Part shown: positions 1 through 9,169 of the stretch, in pieces
How positions within the stretch are numbered: the first letter of the stretch is position 1
Layout: each line of letters starts with the position of its first letter
NCBI GenBank assembly: GCA_020847755.1
Contig: JADLBK010000173.1
Span: 1 to 34,835, forward strand
DNA: 34,835 nucleotides
Reading direction: 5' to 3'
Source of the DNA: Flavobacteriales bacterium
GTDB taxonomy: Bacteria; Bacteroidota; Bacteroidia; Flavobacteriales_F; PHOS-HE28
The notes under the pieces: generated by a model
Databases searched by the model: none
Told to the model about the DNA's origin: nothing
The model's input: the letters and a program-made list of their open reading frames with translations, nothing else
Translations under genes and position numbers: made by a program

Positions 1-409
1 CATTGCAGGCAGTGCCCGGCAGGGCGCTACCGCCCGGCACACCGAGGCAGTCGATCACCTGACCCTCGCAGGTGCAGTTCGCGCTCCACGTGTCATTGCC
101 CGTGTTGGCGTTGCCATCATTGCAGGCCGTGCCCGGCAGGGCGCTACCGCCCGGCACACCGAGGCAGTCGATCACCTGACCCTCGCAGGTGCAGTTCGCG
201 CTCCATGTGTCGTTGCCCGTGTTGGCGTTGCCGTCGTTGCAGGCCGTGCCCGGCAGGGCACTACCACCCGGCACACCCAGACAATCGATCACTTGCCCTA
301 CACAAACGCAATTGGCATCCCAAGTGTCGTTACCCGTGTTGGCGTTGCCGTCGTTGCAGGCGGTGCCTGGCAGGGCCGGACCACCGATCACGCCGAGGCA
401 ATCGGCCGT
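1..409 (-). repeat. 117-bp in-frame tandem repeat (39 aa per unit)
   Basis: The phrase CRTTGCAGG recurs at 1, 118, 235 and 352, a strict 117-bp period that keeps the reading frame. By eye, the units at 1-117 and 118-234 differ at only four positions. The unit at 235-351 differs from its neighbour at well over a dozen, and the first coding unit (352-409 onward) is more diverged still. The array continues past the left edge. Confidence 0.95.
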
Positions 410-967
410 GCAGTTGCCGATGTTGAAGTCGGTGCTATAAATGACGTCCGTACGATCCAGACCGTTCAAGGAAATAAAGTAGTCCTTGTTGTTGGCCTGG
501 GTGTATCCATCGTTCACGATGTTGAACGTGGCACAGCCGGTGTTGTTGATCACCGGGATCGTCATGATCACCCGCTCGGTGTTGGCGCTCCACGCTTGGC
601 CGGAACAGGCCGCGCTCAATTGAGCAAAACCGAACGCATTGAACGTGTAATAGCGGAACCCGCCATCCACGATCTCACCATCGCCGGACGGACTGATGAA
701 GAAGCCTCCCGGGCAGAACTGGGTGATGGCGTTCACATCAAGGCTCGCTCCGGACGCGTTGTTCCACCGGATGGTGAACGTGAGCGAGGACACCACCTGG
801 TTGAAGGAGGCGTCAGGACGGACCCTAACCTCCAGCGTGTTCGGGCTGGCGTTCGGGAAGAGGCCGATGTCCACGAGCGGCTGCGCCGTGGCACCGGTCC
901 CCAGGGACAAGGCAAGGAGCGCCCCCCACAAGGAACGGCTCCTGGTTCTGGTTTGAGAGAACATCAT
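1..967 (-). CDS. Secreted cohesin-like protein with Cys-rich tandem repeats (3' end off window)
   Basis: The gene has no stop before the left edge, so the C-terminus is missing. ATG at 967 (or 964) gives a signal peptide of about 28 residues ending ATAQ. Residues of about 30-170 form a cohesin-like beta domain with the motif SSLTFTIRW, clearly paralogous to the gene at 16821-17603. From about residue 186 onward come 39-residue repeats with the pattern ACNDGNANTGNDTW then NCTCEG, joined by DCLGVPGGSALPG. Such Asp/Asn/Cys-rich repeats are common in Bacteroidota surface proteins, and I infer a stalk or calcium-stabilised spacer. A T9SS tail or other anchor would be expected beyond the edge but cannot be seen. 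The function is unknown. It is the last visible gene of the eight-gene exported-protein series. Confidence 0.85.
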   Translation of the reverse strand, partial: MMFSQTRTRSRSLWGALLALSLGTGATAQPLVDIGLFPNASPNTLEVRVRPDASFNQVVSSLTFTIRWNNASGASLDVNAITQFCPGGFFISPSGDGEIVDGGFRYYTFNAFGFAQLSAACSGQAWSANTERVIMTIPVINNTGCATFNIVNDGYTQANNKDYFISLNGLDRTDVIYSTDFNIGNCTADCLGVIGGPALPGTACNDGNANTGNDTWDANCVCVGQVIDCLGVPGGSALPGTACNDGNANTGNDTWSANCTCEGQVIDCLGVPGGSALPGTACNDGNANTGNDTWSANCTCEGQVIDCLGVPGGSALPGTACN

Positions 968-1036
968 CAGGGTTTGGTTTTGGTCACAGGGTAGGGTCGA
1001 CAACAGGGGCGGAAGGTAAAGAAGTTCCCGGATCGG

Positions 1037-3586
1037 TCAAGGCAGTTGTTCGACACGCGTCGCCGTGGGCACCGTGCCGCCGATGTTCACCAGGATCGGA
1101 TCCCGGTCATTGGCAGCGCCCGCGTACTTCACCAGTCCGTCCAAGGTCACGTCCATGGTGTGGTAGCCGGGAAGCACACCCGTGGGGAGGGTGCCACCGA
1201 TGGCTTGCAGGATCTCGTCGCGGTCGTTGCTGGTGCCGGTGTACTTCAGCACATTGTCCCGACGGGCATTGCCCGTCCAAAGCACCATCGTCCCGCCCAC
1301 GTTCTTGCGGGCGTCGGTGCCCCACGTTCCGGTGGCGGCAGCGGTCATGTCCACGAAAGTGGGGCTTCCCCCCAAGGTCACCGCAGCAGCGGTCATGGCG
1401 CCCATGTGGTTCCTATGACGCACGGACACGCGATAGTTGCCTGCCGGCACGCCGAATTGTGGCACTCCGCCATCCACCCCGATCACCTGACCGTTCCGTC
1501 GGACCAGCGCGCTGCGCGTGGCCAACACCTGGGTCGCGTCCGTGGAGGAACGCAACTCCAGCAGCACCCAGTCCACGACCGCGTTGGCGCCCGTGATCGC
1601 CAGCAGACCCGGCGCAATGATCTCCCCGCCACCTCCCACATGGGTGAAGCCCAGAGAAGTGAACGGTTCGGTCGTGGGGATGAGCCCATTGGAGCGCAGG
1701 TCATCCTTCATGAGACCGGTCCCACCGTCGTAAGGCCCTTCCAGGAAAACACGGAGGTCGAGTTGGATGGCATTGGTGACGGTGGCGACCACTTCGGTGC
1801 GCGCGCTGTTCGCGACCACATCCGCCGTGCGTACCTTCCAGTCGTAGAGATAGTAGTAGTACTGGCTACCGCCCGTGCTTCCGGTGATGGAGCCCAGTGT
1901 CCCGATCGGGTAGGGGTACGAAACGCCTCCGTCATTGCGCCACAGCTGCCGATAAACATCCACGTTGTCATCGTACGCCGTGATGCGATGCTGCGTTCCG
2001 GCCGGGACGTTCCAGTTCACCGTGATGGTGCTCATTCCGTTCGGGATCTCGATGTATTTCTCCGCGATCAGGTTACCCACGCGGTCGAACAGCACGAAAT
2101 GCCGCTTGCCCACGGAGTTCGCATAGACCTTGAAGGACTCCAGCACGAAGGGTTGGTACGCGTCGAACAGCAGGTATTGCTTGGAGTCGCTGTAGGCGCC
2201 GCTCCCCGAGTTGTTCGGCTTGCCCACGTTCAGATCGGCACCGGCCGATACGTTGCGGTCCTCGACCCAATATGAGGTGGTCTGGGCCAGGTTCGGGGTG
2301 GTGAAGCTCGCACCGGAACCCACCTCGCTCCCGCCCGTGGGCGCATCGAACCACCGGAGGTCATTGCCTGTGGCCGTCAATTGTGCCGAACTGCCGACAG
2401 GGACCGTGGCCCCCGTACCGATCGGGGCGTTCGGAGCGGACAGCTGGGTGACCGTCATGCTCGGGGTGGCCAGGGACCCGCAGGGTGCGGTCACCGTGCA
2501 GGAGTAGGTGCCCGCCGCGCTCACCGTGATGCTCCGGGTCGTGGCCCCCGTGTTCCACAGGTAGCTGTAGCCCGGGGTGGCGGAGAGCGTAACGCTTCCG
2601 CCCGGGGCCAGGACCAGCCGGCCTGAGGCGTTCATGAAGGCGCTTCCACCGCTGTTCGCCGCGGATTGCTGGGTCAGGTTGAAAGGGATGGCCGTCCAGT
2701 TGTTCTCTTCGTTCTCCTCGCGCCAGCTGTTCAGCGGGTCCACTTCAGCCACGATCCAATAGTTGCCATTGCACAGACCTGGCAGCAGGTTGATCCACAT
2801 GCCGTCCAAACCTTCTTGGTAGATATCGTTCTTACCGACGGAGATCCCTTGGAAGTTCTCGCTGCAGCCGTAGCCCACGCCCAATCCGCTGTTGGGGAAC
2901 TGCGTCTGGGTCAAGGTCGTCCCTTGATTATAGAGGTGAGAAGTGCGGCAGTGTCCGGCGCTGTTGGTGCAGTTGCTGAGGTCCATCAGGCAGAAACCCA
3001 GTTTGCCTCCGCTGGCGACCACCGGCCAGTTGCGCGGGTCGGGCTCCCCCGGTTGCTCCAACCGCAGGGTCATCGTCGTCCAGTCATCCACGTGATAGTG
3101 GTTGTGCGTGGGGTGATAGGTCATCGTGCCGGCCAACTGGTCGACATAGGTCATGCTGTTGCCGTTCTTGGAGTACACCCGTTGATACAACCGCTGCTTG
3201 GCCGCGTAACCGTTCGAGCAGGTGTAGCCGTTGTTGTCCGTGGGGAGATACACCGTATTGGTGTCCGTTCCACAGATGAACGTGCGGTAGCCCTGGGCGT
3301 TCACGCCTCGAGCCTCGAGCGGGCCGCGGCCCTGGTTGGGCGTGGAGCCGCTGATGCGCAGCCGACCGGCATTCCCGGAGGACGTCTGGCTGTACTCGGA
3401 AGGACCGGAGGCATAGTTCTGCAGGGCGAACCAGCTGATCTGGATGTCGGGCAGCAGCTCGCAGTTCCCTGTGCCGTTGGCGCACGTACAGCCCGTGGCG
3501 TTCGTCACCGTGCATTGGGCCTCGGCAGGGTTCAGGTCGCAGAAGAACAGGGGTGCGGCAAGCACCCAGGCGTAGCGCTTTATCAT
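1037..3586 (-). CDS. Secreted lysyl-oxidase-like protein with Ig-like domains and EQLP C-terminal module
   Basis: 849 aa from ATG 3586, chosen because it starts a signal peptide of about 24 residues ending AEAQ; a longer frame begins at 3670. Residues of about 44-305 resemble the lysyl oxidase catalytic domain. The copper triad HNHYH is at 161-165. Lys195 (GGKLGFCLMD) and Tyr256 (GKNDIYQ) match the lysine and tyrosine that form lysyl tyrosylquinone in animal LOX. The domain closes with an ENEENNW segment like the animal E-S-D-Y-T-N-N-V region. Two Ig-like domains follow (about 315-390 and 392-470), then a beta-rich stretch. Residues 609-849 are the shared EQLP module. Predicted activity is oxidative deamination of protein-bound lysine outside the cell. 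The substrate is unknown. Confidence 0.85.
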   Translation of the reverse strand: MIKRYAWVLAAPLFFCDLNPAEAQCTVTNATGCTCANGTGNCELLPDIQISWFALQNYASGPSEYSQTSSGNAGRLRISGSTPNQGRGPLEARGVNAQGYRTFICGTDTNTVYLPTDNNGYTCSNGYAAKQRLYQRVYSKNGNSMTYVDQLAGTMTYHPTHNHYHVDDWTTMTLRLEQPGEPDPRNWPVVASGGKLGFCLMDLSNCTNSAGHCRTSHLYNQGTTLTQTQFPNSGLGVGYGCSENFQGISVGKNDIYQEGLDGMWINLLPGLCNGNYWIVAEVDPLNSWREENEENNWTAIPFNLTQQSAANSGGSAFMNASGRLVLAPGGSVTLSATPGYSYLWNTGATTRSITVSAAGTYSCTVTAPCGSLATPSMTVTQLSAPNAPIGTGATVPVGSSAQLTATGNDLRWFDAPTGGSEVGSGASFTTPNLAQTTSYWVEDRNVSAGADLNVGKPNNSGSGAYSDSKQYLLFDAYQPFVLESFKVYANSVGKRHFVLFDRVGNLIAEKYIEIPNGMSTITVNWNVPAGTQHRITAYDDNVDVYRQLWRNDGGVSYPYPIGTLGSITGSTGGSQYYYYLYDWKVRTADVVANSARTEVVATVTNAIQLDLRVFLEGPYDGGTGLMKDDLRSNGLIPTTEPFTSLGFTHVGGGGEIIAPGLLAITGANAVVDWVLLELRSSTDATQVLATRSALVRRNGQVIGVDGGVPQFGVPAGNYRVSVRHRNHMGAMTAAAVTLGGSPTFVDMTAAATGTWGTDARKNVGGTMVLWTGNARRDNVLKYTGTSNDRDEILQAIGGTLPTGVLPGYHTMDVTLDGLVKYAGAANDRDPILVNIGGTVPTATRVEQLP
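1040..1762 (-). repeat. Shared EQLP C-terminal module, copy A
   Basis: Encodes residues 609-849 of the lysyl-oxidase-like protein. It begins LDLRVFLEGP and ends in EQLP. Signature blocks are VVDWVLLELR, VSVRHRNHMG, two NDRD segments about 39 residues apart and VNIGGTVPT. It aligns almost without gaps to the copies at 4968-5693, 11328-12056 and 14856-15581, and is also visibly similar at nucleotide level near the stop codon. Confidence 0.9.
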
Positions 3587-3624
3587 GTCATTCGGATTCT
3601 GGAGGGTCCCCGGTTCGGGGAGCC

Positions 3625-3632
3625 GCAAGATA
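3625..3632 (-). promoter_or_regulatory. Possible -7 element (TATCTTGC) upstream of the 3586 start
   Basis: The minus strand reads TATCTTGC, one T short of the Bacteroidota -7 form TATCTTTGC. The same octamer occurs upstream of the M36 peptidase at 9097-9104. It would give a leader of about 34 nt. No -33 TTG was found at the usual spacing. Confidence 0.25.
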
Positions 3633-3651
3633 CACCAGCCGAGGGGCAAGG

Positions 3652-4920
3652 TCAATACAGCTGGAACCACACCGACCGGGGCCCGTCCGGGTCACCGATC
3701 ACCAGGCCATACAGACCCGGAGCGCTGCCTCGAATGTCGAAGGTCAGCTGTGCAGCGTCCGTTCGGCCGCTCCGTAAAACACGTCCCACGGCATCCATGA
3801 CCCGCCACTCCGATCCGGCAGCAAGACCTTCGGTCGCGACCCGCACCGGTCCGTCCGTAGGGTTAGGGAACACGTGCAGACTCCGGTCGAACTGGGACTC
3901 ACCGTGGATGCCCACGTCGAAGGTGAACCGGGCCGCGCCACCGAAGAAGGTGGCCACCCACAGGCTGCCGTCCGGAGCGAAACACAACCGTTCCACCGAA
4001 TTGTCCGGTATACCGCTCGTGCCGGTGTTGAACAGGCTGTAATCGCCGTTCGGCTCCCGCAGGATCAGGCCGTTCAACTGGCTGCCGATCCACAAGCGGG
4101 AGAACCCGTCCTGCACGATGCACGTGAGCGCATTGGAGGGGATCTGCGAGTTGAACGTGGTGTATTGGAACCACGGCCCTCCGTTCCAGGCCCCACCCTG
4201 ACGAAGCAATCCGCCGGCCGGGCAGGCCAGCCAGCGTTCGTTCGCCAGCGTATCGATCAGCACGCCATACTGCGTGTTATCGGGGAACATGTCGATGTAC
4301 GTGGCGTGTACCTGGACCGCCGTATCCGTCAGGTAGTGGAATCCCCCGTTGATCGTTCCAAAGGCCACCAGGCCATCCGGTGCCACGGCCACATCCCGTA
4401 TGTGATTACCATTGAGCACCAGACCGTTATAGCTCGTGGATTGATCATTGTACACGCGCCACTCGGTGCCCGTGTGGCAGACCAGGCCACCCACGGTTCC
4501 GATCCACGCCCAACCCCGATGGTCGAAGGTGATGCAGTTGATCTGGTCGTCGGGCAGCGGACTGTTCTGGGTGGAGAACACCTCCCAGTTCGTACCGTCG
4601 TGAACGACCAGACCGTACAGTGCCGTGCCGATCCAGAGATCCCCGTTCGGGGCCACGGCCAGCGAGCGGATGTCGTTCTCCGGCAAGCCTGAGTTGCCGG
4701 TCTGGTACACGGTCCAATCCGTGCCATCGAACCTGCAGAGCCCCCAATCGGTTCCGACCCACATGTTGCCGCTGCTGTCCGGCGAGAGCGCCCGGACCGT
4801 GTTGCTCGGAAATCCGGCGGTGACCATGTCGAACACCTCCCAGGTCTGAGCCCCCGACAGCAAGGGTGAGAGGAAGATGCCGACGCACGCCCCCCCCTGG
4901 ATCACCTTGTTCCGGATCAT
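3652..4920 (-). CDS. Secreted Reg_prop beta-propeller protein with T9SS type A tail
   Basis: 422 aa from ATG 4920, which gives a signal peptide of about 24 residues ending SGAQ. A frame from ATG 4965 overlaps the upstream stop by one base (TGATG) but adds a poor N-terminus. Repeats of the type GNMWVGTDWGLCRFDG, GDLWIGTALYGLVVHDG and GSLWVATFFGGAARF mark two-component-regulator propeller blades over residues of about 27-340. Residues 349-422 form a type A T9SS domain (HVFPNPTDGP, VMDAVGRVL, PGLYGLVI). There is no kinase or DNA-binding part, so it is a free-standing extracellular propeller. Its ligand is unknown. Confidence 0.85.
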   Translation of the reverse strand: MIRNKVIQGGACVGIFLSPLLSGAQTWEVFDMVTAGFPSNTVRALSPDSSGNMWVGTDWGLCRFDGTDWTVYQTGNSGLPENDIRSLAVAPNGDLWIGTALYGLVVHDGTNWEVFSTQNSPLPDDQINCITFDHRGWAWIGTVGGLVCHTGTEWRVYNDQSTSYNGLVLNGNHIRDVAVAPDGLVAFGTINGGFHYLTDTAVQVHATYIDMFPDNTQYGVLIDTLANERWLACPAGGLLRQGGAWNGGPWFQYTTFNSQIPSNALTCIVQDGFSRLWIGSQLNGLILREPNGDYSLFNTGTSGIPDNSVERLCFAPDGSLWVATFFGGAARFTFDVGIHGESQFDRSLHVFPNPTDGPVRVATEGLAAGSEWRVMDAVGRVLRSGRTDAAQLTFDIRGSAPGLYGLVIGDPDGPRSVWFQLY

Positions 4921-4964
4921 ACGGCAAGGTGGGAGTGCCTGCGGGATGGCTTGCATGACCTCCA

Positions 4965-7900
4965 TCAGGGCAGCTGCTCGTTACGAATGGCTGTGGGCAC
5001 GACACCGCCGACGTTCACGAGGATCGGATCACGGTCGTTGGCGGCCCCGGTGTATTTCACCACGGCATCCAAGGTCACGTCCTCACTCCAATATCCTGAC
5101 ACGGTCGTGGTCGGCACACTGCCTCCGATTCGGACCAGAATGGGATCACGGTCATTGGAACCACCGGCGTACTTGATCTGGCCGTCGCGGATGACGTTAC
5201 CGGCCCACAGCAGCCTCACTCCGACAGCGGCCTTCCGGGCATCGGTGCCAAAGGTGGACTGGGACGGCGACGAGAGGTCGACCATGGTGGGCGTGCCGCC
5301 GAGCACCACCGGATCACCGGTCATCGCACCCAAGTGATTGCGATGACGGATGGCGACGTGGTAGTTGCCTGCGGCCACCGGCAGGGCGATGCTCGTGGAC
5401 CCGTTGATGTCCACCACATCCCCATCGCGCTGCACCAGGGCATGCAGGGCGGCGCGCAGCAAGGTGGGCGTGGCCGGATCGCGCACTTCGATCCGCACCC
5501 AGTCCACGATGGCATCGTTGCCGGCCACCGAAAGCAGACCGGGATCGATGGTCTCGCCCCCGCCGAGCAGCTGGGTGAACCCAAGCGCCGTGTAGGGCTC
5601 GGTGAGCGGGAACGACGGGTTGGACCGCAATTGAGCCCGCATAAGCCCAGTGGTCCCATCCCAGGGGCCTTCGAGCAACACCCGCGCCGACAAGCGCGGC
5701 GTGACGGCCAGACAGAACGTATCCCTGCGCTGGGAGGTGAACTGTCCATTGCCGAAGACCAGGGTGTCACCTGCCCCGGTGGTGAGCAGGTAGTTGCCCT
5801 GGCCATAGGCGCAGCACATGCCGTCACCATAGCTGTCGTTCACCTCGAGCACATAGCAGCTATCGGCGTCAAGGCAGAGGAATTCCGGTGGTTGGGGATA
5901 CACTCCGTTGGAGGATACATTGGTGAAGGGACCACCTGAGGCGACCGTGGTCCCGTTCAGTCGCTTGATGCTCCACGTGGTCTCGGCCCCCCACCGGTCC
6001 AGCCGGAGGTCGAACCGGGCCGCTGCGCTCGTCCCGATGGTGATCGCACCGGTGCGTGTGAGGCTCCCCATTCCATAGGGGTTCGTCGCCTGAAGGGTCA
6101 CGTCGTAGGTACCCGCGCTGGTGAACAGCAGCACCGGGTTCTCGCTGGTGGCGCTGGTTCCATCGGTGAACGTGAACCCGGTGGACGGGCTCAGGCTCCA
6201 ACTCCATCCGGTGGGATCGTTGATCGACAGGTCGGTGAGCGTCACCTTGCCGCCCACGCAATAGGTGGCCGGCGTGGCACTGTGATCCACCACGGGCGGT
6301 ATGGCACCTTCATAGACCTCGATCGCATCCAACGCCATATCCGAAGTGAAATCCGATCCCGTGCGCCCCCGGAACCTGACCATGATGGTCTCACCGGCGA
6401 AGGCGTCCAGGTTCACGATCCGGGTCTTCCACGAATTGCCTTGATCGCCCTGGATCACAGGGGTGACATCCAGAAGCCACTGTTCGCCATCGAACACATC
6501 GACACGCAGCGAGCCCATGGCCGGACCGAACATGTGATACCCGAACCGGAGCCTAGGCAGCAATACCCCGGAAAGGTCGATGCAGGGACTCAGCAACTGG
6601 GCCTCGTTGTTCAGGCAGGAGGAAGCTTCCAGGTAGAGGTAGTTCCCGGAGGTGGTCCCTGGCACCAGGTCCACACTTGGACCGGTACCAGAGCTGGGCG
6701 TGCCGTTCTCATCGGTCCGCCAGTCGCTGCCATCGTAGCTGCCGCTGGTGACGTTGACCCAGCCATTGGGCAGGGCACACACGGTCGATCCGCAGTTGCT
6801 GGAGGTGCCGCAGAGGGCGCCGCTCTCGAAGTTCTCCAGGAAAGGCGCGGCGACAGTGGTCCCCGCGTACAACTGGTAGGTGGCCGTGCTGGTATCATTG
6901 GCCGCGGCCAGATCGCCGGGCAGCGATGTCCATGCCTTCAGCACGTGCGTTCCGAGACCCGAGACCGGCAAGGGGTTCGGGAAGCTCAGTTCGACCACCT
7001 GACCCGAATTGAGCGGGCCTGTCAGGACCGTGCTCACCACAGCGCCGTTGTCCAGCCGGTAGCTCACCGGGATGTTTGACTGTGGGAGCAGTCCGTTGTT
7101 GCGCACGGCCACCTTGACAGGCCGGGGATCGTTCGCACAATCGGGGTACATGCCTTGCAGGGGTTCGATGATCCCGGACACGCCCACATTGATGTCCAAT
7201 GGGACATCGAAAGCCTCCACCTGATCGGAGCGGCTGGAGCTGCTGCCCTGGCTGGCACTGAATCCGAGGCCCCGACGGGCGAAAGCGGCCCAGATCAGCT
7301 GCTGGTTCGCCCCACCGTACAGGACCTGATCCGCCTGCAGGATGGCATCACGGCCGTCCACGAAACCGGGGTTGCACGCCGTGTAGCGCAGGCCCTCGGT
7401 CACCAGGTTCATGGCGATGTTGTTCCCGGCCGTGCCGTTGTAGAGATCGGCGCTGAAACCGTACTGAGCGATCAGGTCCCAGGTCATCTCCCACAGGATG
7501 GTGCACCACACGAAGCCGATGCCATGCGGCTGGCTCAAGCCCGAGTTGGTGCTGGCGTAGGTGTACGCGTTCACTCCGAAGTTGGTGGAGTATGGCGCCG
7601 GACGGATGCCTGCACCCGACACCGGTTGTCCGAGCACGTAGGTCCCGATGCCCCGGGGGTCCGGCCCCTGGTCACCCGGCTCCATGGTGAACATCAACGC
7701 GTAATAATCGCTCCAACCCTCCCCCATCTGCTCGGCATTGGAGAGGCAGCTGGTGTTCGACGGCCCCCCTACGAGCCGATTGCTGATGCCGTGACCGTAC
7801 TCATGCACGATGACCCCGTTGTCCAGGTCGCTATCCCGAGCAGGCGAGGTGCTGGTCCAGCGGAACATCTGCATGCGCGGTGCGCTGCCGTCCGGCGGGG

Positions 7901-9071
7901 TGCCGAAGTTGGCGTTGTTGGTGCCGCTGCCGTCCTGGGCATCGGCGTTCACCGCATCGTTCCCGGCACCGCCGTTCCCATAGTTGTTCGCCTGAAAGTT
8001 GCCGCTCACCTCATCGAACCCGTACTGGTACATCACGTCGTGGATGATGTTGTTCCAGTAGTACAGGTTGGTGATGGCCGCCGATTCATAGTCGATGGGC
8101 TCCAGGGCCAGGTTGAGCGGGAAGTCGAAATCGAGCGTGGGTCCGCCATCGGGGCTGAAGCCCGGTGTGTTGTTGTTGTCACGGTCCTCCGCGGCGTACA
8201 CGTTATTCCCCCGGGTGATGGTGAACTCTGGCCCCGGCGAACCGTCGGTGTCGTTCCATCCGAACGGGGAGGCGTTCGGTGCGGCGGTCCAGGGCGCGTT
8301 GCGCATGGCGCGGGCACCATGGCTCGGGCTCTCCAAGGGCATCGGGAAGACGTTCAGGTCGTTGGCCGCAGCCGGGGCCGGCGGAGGGGATGCAGCCCCA
8401 TGATCGTGCCTGGCATGCGCGCCTGCGGGTTCGTCGAACCGGCATTGGCTCACCCAATCGTTGCGGTCGAGCTCCTTCCCGGTCGAGGCGTCGAGCCGGA
8501 TGTTCCACCAATGAGAGCCATCGGGCATGTACAGCGTGACGTTCCATACCGGAACGAGCTGGCCCTCCCGCTCCATCAGGAACAGACGCACCTCCGGATC
8601 CTCGGTGGTGAACCCCTCCCCGGCGAAGACCACCCGGTGCCGACGTTCGTCCGACTGCTTCCTCACGAGCGTGGTCGGACGAAGTCCCTCCATCTGCATC
8701 ACCCGCTCCAACGCCTGCTCCGGGGTCAGGCCCGGGCCACCTTTGCCCGCTCGCGCCGCAGCGCTTTTCACGATCCGGTCGTGCAGGGAAATGACGGTCC
8801 CGTCCGGCTTCACGTGCAGCGCGATCTCCGTGCCGTACACCTCGATGCCGTTCACCGCCTGCCGCATGTAGGCGTGCATGACACCGGTGCGCCGGTCGGT
8901 ATAGACGTCGGTCAGCGTGAGACCGTCCAGATCAGCGGCGGCATGCCCTTTCCGCAGCAGCTCGGCCCGAGCGATGGTCACAGGGTCGCGCAGCGGGCCC
9001 TGAGCGTCAGCTTCCACAGCGGTGGAGAGCACGACGGACACGAGGCCCGCCGCAAATAGGATCGTCTTCAT
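4965..9071 (-). CDS. Secreted M36 (fungalysin) metallopeptidase with MAM, PKD and EQLP module
   Basis: 1368 aa from ATG 9071, which starts a signal peptide of about 24 residues ending ADAQ. Residues of about 30-200 look like an FTP/PepSY-type propeptide that would keep the enzyme inactive until secreted. The M36 catalytic domain spans about 230-620, with zinc ligands His423 and His427 in HEYGH, catalytic Glu424 and third ligand Glu451 in EGWSD. A CARDB-like domain, a MAM domain (about 770-950), a PKD domain, a Cys-rich domain containing NDSYGDGMC and the EQLP module (1127-1368) follow. The catalytic set is complete. It is the clearest enzyme of the cluster and is probably surface-attached or released for protein degradation or processing of neighbouring surface proteins. 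Confidence 0.92.
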   Translation of the reverse strand: MKTILFAAGLVSVVLSTAVEADAQGPLRDPVTIARAELLRKGHAAADLDGLTLTDVYTDRRTGVMHAYMRQAVNGIEVYGTEIALHVKPDGTVISLHDRIVKSAAARAGKGGPGLTPEQALERVMQMEGLRPTTLVRKQSDERRHRVVFAGEGFTTEDPEVRLFLMEREGQLVPVWNVTLYMPDGSHWWNIRLDASTGKELDRNDWVSQCRFDEPAGAHARHDHGAASPPPAPAAANDLNVFPMPLESPSHGARAMRNAPWTAAPNASPFGWNDTDGSPGPEFTITRGNNVYAAEDRDNNNTPGFSPDGGPTLDFDFPLNLALEPIDYESAAITNLYYWNNIIHDVMYQYGFDEVSGNFQANNYGNGGAGNDAVNADAQDGSGTNNANFGTPPDGSAPRMQMFRWTSTSPARDSDLDNGVIVHEYGHGISNRLVGGPSNTSCLSNAEQMGEGWSDYYALMFTMEPGDQGPDPRGIGTYVLGQPVSGAGIRPAPYSTNFGVNAYTYASTNSGLSQPHGIGFVWCTILWEMTWDLIAQYGFSADLYNGTAGNNIAMNLVTEGLRYTACNPGFVDGRDAILQADQVLYGGANQQLIWAAFARRGLGFSASQGSSSSRSDQVEAFDVPLDINVGVSGIIEPLQGMYPDCANDPRPVKVAVRNNGLLPQSNIPVSYRLDNGAVVSTVLTGPLNSGQVVELSFPNPLPVSGLGTHVLKAWTSLPGDLAAANDTSTATYQLYAGTTVAAPFLENFESGALCGTSSNCGSTVCALPNGWVNVTSGSYDGSDWRTDENGTPSSGTGPSVDLVPGTTSGNYLYLEASSCLNNEAQLLSPCIDLSGVLLPRLRFGYHMFGPAMGSLRVDVFDGEQWLLDVTPVIQGDQGNSWKTRIVNLDAFAGETIMVRFRGRTGSDFTSDMALDAIEVYEGAIPPVVDHSATPATYCVGGKVTLTDLSINDPTGWSWSLSPSTGFTFTDGTSATSENPVLLFTSAGTYDVTLQATNPYGMGSLTRTGAITIGTSAAARFDLRLDRWGAETTWSIKRLNGTTVASGGPFTNVSSNGVYPQPPEFLCLDADSCYVLEVNDSYGDGMCCAYGQGNYLLTTGAGDTLVFGNGQFTSQRRDTFCLAVTPRLSARVLLEGPWDGTTGLMRAQLRSNPSFPLTEPYTALGFTQLLGGGETIDPGLLSVAGNDAIVDWVRIEVRDPATPTLLRAALHALVQRDGDVVDINGSTSIALPVAAGNYHVAIRHRNHLGAMTGDPVVLGGTPTMVDLSSPSQSTFGTDARKAAVGVRLLWAGNVIRDGQIKYAGGSNDRDPILVRIGGSVPTTTVSGYWSEDVTLDAVVKYTGAANDRDPILVNVGGVVPTAIRNEQLP
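4968..5693 (-). repeat. Shared EQLP C-terminal module, copy B
   Basis: Residues 1127-1368 of the M36 peptidase. It begins LSARVLLEGP, carries IVDWVRIEVR, VAIRHRNHLG, two NDRDPIL segments and ends NEQLP. One small difference is the core DVTLDAVVKY, which lacks the DG seen in copies A and D. Confidence 0.9.
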
Positions 9072-9096
9072 CTGGTTTCGCGCAACGTGAGGGTCG

Positions 9097-9104
9097 GCAA
9101 GATA
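9097..9104 (-). promoter_or_regulatory. Possible -7 element (TATCTTGC) upstream of the M36 peptidase
   Basis: Identical octamer to that at 3625-3632, giving a predicted leader of about 21 nt before ATG 9071. It is one T short of the consensus and there is no clear -33 element. Confidence 0.25.
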
Positions 9105-9143
9105 CCAGCTTCGCCCCCCCGGGTCCACAGCCACCGATCGCGA

Positions 9144-9168
9144 CCGATCGGGATCCCAACGGGATCGG
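9144..9168 (-). terminator. Possible hairpin after the beta-propeller gene
   Basis: GATCCC (9152-9157) and GGGATC (9161-9166) form a six-base stem with a three-base loop. An alternative pairing uses CCGATC at 9144-9149 and GATCGG at 9163-9168. It lies just downstream of the stop at 9170. No T-run follows, so termination is doubtful. Confidence 0.25.
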
Positions 9169-9169
9169 C

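Noticed and set aside
1..409. Regular repeats resembling a CRISPR array
   Set aside because: The period is 117 bp with no unique spacers, and the repeats translate in frame to a 39-residue Cys-rich unit of a secreted protein.
7155..9059. A 634-codon plus-strand frame opposite the M36 peptidase
   Set aside because: The peptidase HEYGH and propeptide lie on the other strand. The plus frame has no signal peptide or domain.
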